A stretch of 5,226 bases of DNA from contig ONXE01000138.1 of assembly GCA_900321775.1 (NCBI GenBank), positions 1 to 5,226 of the forward strand. Direction: 5' to 3'. Made by a program: the position numbers and the translations under genes. Of this stretch, positions 4,489-5,226 are shown piece by piece (position 1 is the stretch's first letter; each line of letters starts with the position of its first letter). The notes under the pieces were generated by a model, which was given only the letters and a program-made list of their open reading frames with translations, was not told the origin of the DNA and did not search any database. This DNA comes from an uncultured Bacteroidales bacterium (GTDB lineage Bacteria > Bacteroidota > Bacteroidia > Bacteroidales > Paludibacteraceae).

Positions 4489-5226
4489 ATGAAGAAAAGG
4501 TTAGTTTTGTTGATTGTGATTTTCACTTTTCTTGCTGGCTTTCAGGCCTTTGCGGAGGATAGTGTTCGTGTGAGCAGCGCCGATCTGCAGGCGTTGATTC
4601 GTCGTGTGGAGAGACTGGAGCAGCAGCAAGCACAAACGGGCGTGTCCCCACAAATGGGGATAGCGCCCGCGGGTACGCAGAAGAAAGGTCTGCGTCCGGA
4701 AGTGGATGCGGAGACCGGGGCGACCGTGAAGAAAGTGGGTAACGGCAACGGTAGGCTTACTTTTGGCGGATACGGCGAGGCTACCTTCAAGCAGTGTTTC
4801 TTTTCGAACAACTACCTGCGCTATGGCAAGAATCCCGAGAAATACAAGGGCGACCGTTACGCCGAGTTCGACTTGCCGCACGTAGTCTTCTATATCGGAT
4901 ATGATTTCGGCAAGGGCTGGAGCATGGCGTCAGAGATTGAGTTTGAGCATGGTGGCCCGGAGATAGCAACAGAGATTGAAGAGGAAGAGGGCGGTGAGTA
5001 CGAGAGCGAAGTGGAACGCGGCGGCGAAGTGGCGCTGGAGCAGTTCTGGCTGCAGAAACGTTTCAACGACTACGCCGTTCTGCGAGCAGGCATGCAGATT
5101 GTGCCTGTGGGCGGGACCAACGCTCACCACGAGCCGAATCAGTATTTCGGCGTGTACCGTCCCGAAGGAGAGTTTACGATTTTGCCTTGTACGTGGCACG
5201 AAGTGGCCCTCACTTTCATGGGCAAG
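4489..5226 (+). CDS. Porin-like outer-membrane protein, N-terminal part (3' end outside window)
   Basis: The first 246 residues of a secreted protein, open to the window edge. ATG 4489 begins a clear signal peptide, MKKRLVLLIVIFTFLAGFQA followed by FA (probable cut after A22). Residues 29-49 form a short amphipathic, coiled-coil-like helix rich in Arg, Glu and Gln, often seen before the barrel in Bacteroidota porin-like proteins. From residue 90 the pattern is alternating beta strands with aromatic ends: LTFGGYGEATF, AEFDLPHVVFYIGYDF, WSMASEIEFEHGG, LEQFWLQKRF, AVLRAGMQIVPVGGTNAHHEPNQYFGVYRPEG. It resembles porins of the phosphate-selective (OprO/OprP-like) type, but I cannot fix the substrate. 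A strongly acidic segment (158-187) interrupts two strands and is probably a loop. The gene has its own promoter and a leader of about 20 nt; another ATG at 4484 is followed at once by TGA. Confidence 0.8.
   Translation, partial: MKKRLVLLIVIFTFLAGFQAFAEDSVRVSSADLQALIRRVERLEQQQAQTGVSPQMGIAPAGTQKKGLRPEVDAETGATVKKVGNGNGRLTFGGYGEATFKQCFFSNNYLRYGKNPEKYKGDRYAEFDLPHVVFYIGYDFGKGWSMASEIEFEHGGPEIATEIEEEEGGEYESEVERGGEVALEQFWLQKRFNDYAVLRAGMQIVPVGGTNAHHEPNQYFGVYRPEGEFTILPCTWHEVALTFMGK

Noticed and set aside
4501..5199. Several minus-strand open frames opposite the porin-like gene
   Set aside because: They are antisense to a coherent signal peptide plus beta-strand protein with its own promoter; their translations show no family features.

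Overview
The window looks like chromosomal DNA from a member of the Bacteroidota, most likely the order Bacteroidales; I cannot fix the genus. Three things point there. Two promoters carry the -7 motif TAnnTTTG, typical of the group, instead of a sigma70 -10 box. Start codons lack clear Shine-Dalgarno sequences. The gene families and pairings (a signal peptidase I with a long insert, next to a WbqC-like gene; LemA with a TPM-domain protein; a long periplasm-facing porin-like protein) are usual for it. Coding DNA is moderately GC-rich, while the intergenic DNA is AT-rich with many hairpins.

Layout, left to right. Positions 1-2087 hold a tightly packed plus-strand run: the 3' part of signal peptidase I (lepB), a WbqC-family gene and a branched-chain aminotransferase (ilvE). 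Both junctions are 4-bp ATGA overlaps, so these are almost certainly translated from one mRNA. An 86-bp gap with a nested inverted repeat separates them from a second plus-strand unit, lemA and a TPM-domain membrane protein, only 12 bp apart. The pair probably acts together at the cell envelope.

The TPM gene is followed by a 3' region with three successive hairpins and a T6 run. It converges on a minus-strand tRNA-Gln(CTG), which has its own complete unit: a good Bacteroidota promoter, a structured leader of about 36 nt and a terminator hairpin. Upstream of that promoter lie A/T tracts spaced at about one helical turn, then a 14-bp tandem repeat and a hairpin that reads best on the minus strand. 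A second Bacteroidota-type promoter then drives a plus-strand gene for a secreted, porin-like outer-membrane protein that runs off the right edge.

Most of the window is ordinary housekeeping and envelope sequence. I see no phage, insertion sequence, CRISPR array, toxin-antitoxin pair or defence system. The unexplained signals are all non-coding: the ilvE-lemA inverted repeat, the multi-hairpin region after the TPM gene, the phased tracts upstream of the tRNA promoter, and the minus-strand hairpin at about 4294-4325.
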